Source: Candidatus Falkowbacteria bacterium RIFCSPLOWO2_02_FULL_45_15
GTDB lineage: Bacteria; Patescibacteriota; Patescibacteriia; Patescibacteriales; XYC2-FULL-47-12
Assembly: GCA_001777995.1 (NCBI GenBank)
Contig: MFFV01000006.1
Span: 1 to 12,731, forward strand
Direction: 5' to 3'
Length of the DNA stretch: 12,731 bases
The first letter of the stretch is position 1; every line of letters begins with the position of its first letter. The position numbers were made by a program, and so were the translations under genes. The notes beneath the pieces were generated by a model, which saw only the letters and a program-made list of their open reading frames with translations, was not told where the DNA came from and did no database searches. Positions 12,671 through 12,731 of this stretch are shown here, piece by piece.

Positions 12671-12731
12671 AGATATTTTTTAAATATTTTTTTTTATTTA
12701 TTTTTTTTATGCCTAAAAGATACCGAGCGAA

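Noticed and set aside
12709..12731. Start of a + strand gene (MPKRYRA) or the end of a minus-strand gene at the window edge
   Set aside because: Only seven + strand codons, or about 30 minus-strand codons rich in Lys from A-runs, are visible. Neither can be supported over the other.

Overview
The window looks like a piece of a small, AT-rich bacterial genome, most likely a member of the Patescibacteria (CPR) such as a Parcubacteria-type lineage. This is inferred, not proven. The signs are housekeeping genes (recJ, lepA) without recognisable Shine-Dalgarno sites, GC-rich palindromic repeats inserted in frame inside those genes, a GxxExxY-type protein remnant, and a tiny membrane-protein gene just ahead of recJ. 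TGA serves as a stop (for example at 10724-10726), which argues against lineages that read UGA as glycine. Every credible complete gene is on the minus strand.

Housekeeping block, 1-6007 (read right to left): lepA (elongation factor 4), a fused membrane/spermidine-synthase-like protein, a 32-residue membrane peptide, recJ, a decayed GxxExxY fragment, and an RNase HI-family gene cut by the window edge. Spacing from the spermidine-synthase-like gene to recJ is 5-9 bases, so these probably share a transcript. A putative promoter near 6078-6106 would start this block. The block is heavily marked by repeats: two palindromic inserts in recJ, one or two in lepA, a repeat-derived recJ tail, and two repeat hairpins directly upstream of lepA.

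Surface-protein operon, 6105-11929: three secreted right-handed beta-helix (NosD/pectate-lyase-like) proteins of 324, 459 and 1020 residues, in that order of transcription. Each has a signal peptide and, unlike the housekeeping genes, a strong Shine-Dalgarno site. A good promoter lies at 11901-11929, a roughly 195-base leader carries a perfect 17-bp tandem repeat, and a clear Rho-independent terminator lies at 6105-6137. The last protein adds two long Pro/Thr-rich stalks, an Ig/cadherin-like domain and about four Fn3-like domains.

The most interesting observation is at the protein junctions. Protein 1 ends, and protein 2 ends, with the amphipathic 'TIQAAIDAA' cap that normally begins a beta-helix. 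Proteins 2 and 3 begin, right after their signal peptides, with the strand that normally follows that cap, and they lack the cap themselves. Either one long multi-module beta-helix protein was split at the same point twice, or the C-terminus of each protein caps the next and the three assemble head to tail. The operon order fits such a chain, with the stalked multidomain protein at its end.

Right end, 11699-12731: a 336-base non-coding stretch holds two promoters facing each other across a 14-bp perfect palindrome, and a bidirectional terminator. The outward (+) promoter and this terminator could define a short RNA of about 160 nt. Next comes a nucleotidyltransferase of the AbiEii/MNT toxin family. 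Its usual partner is not visible and could lie just beyond the window edge.
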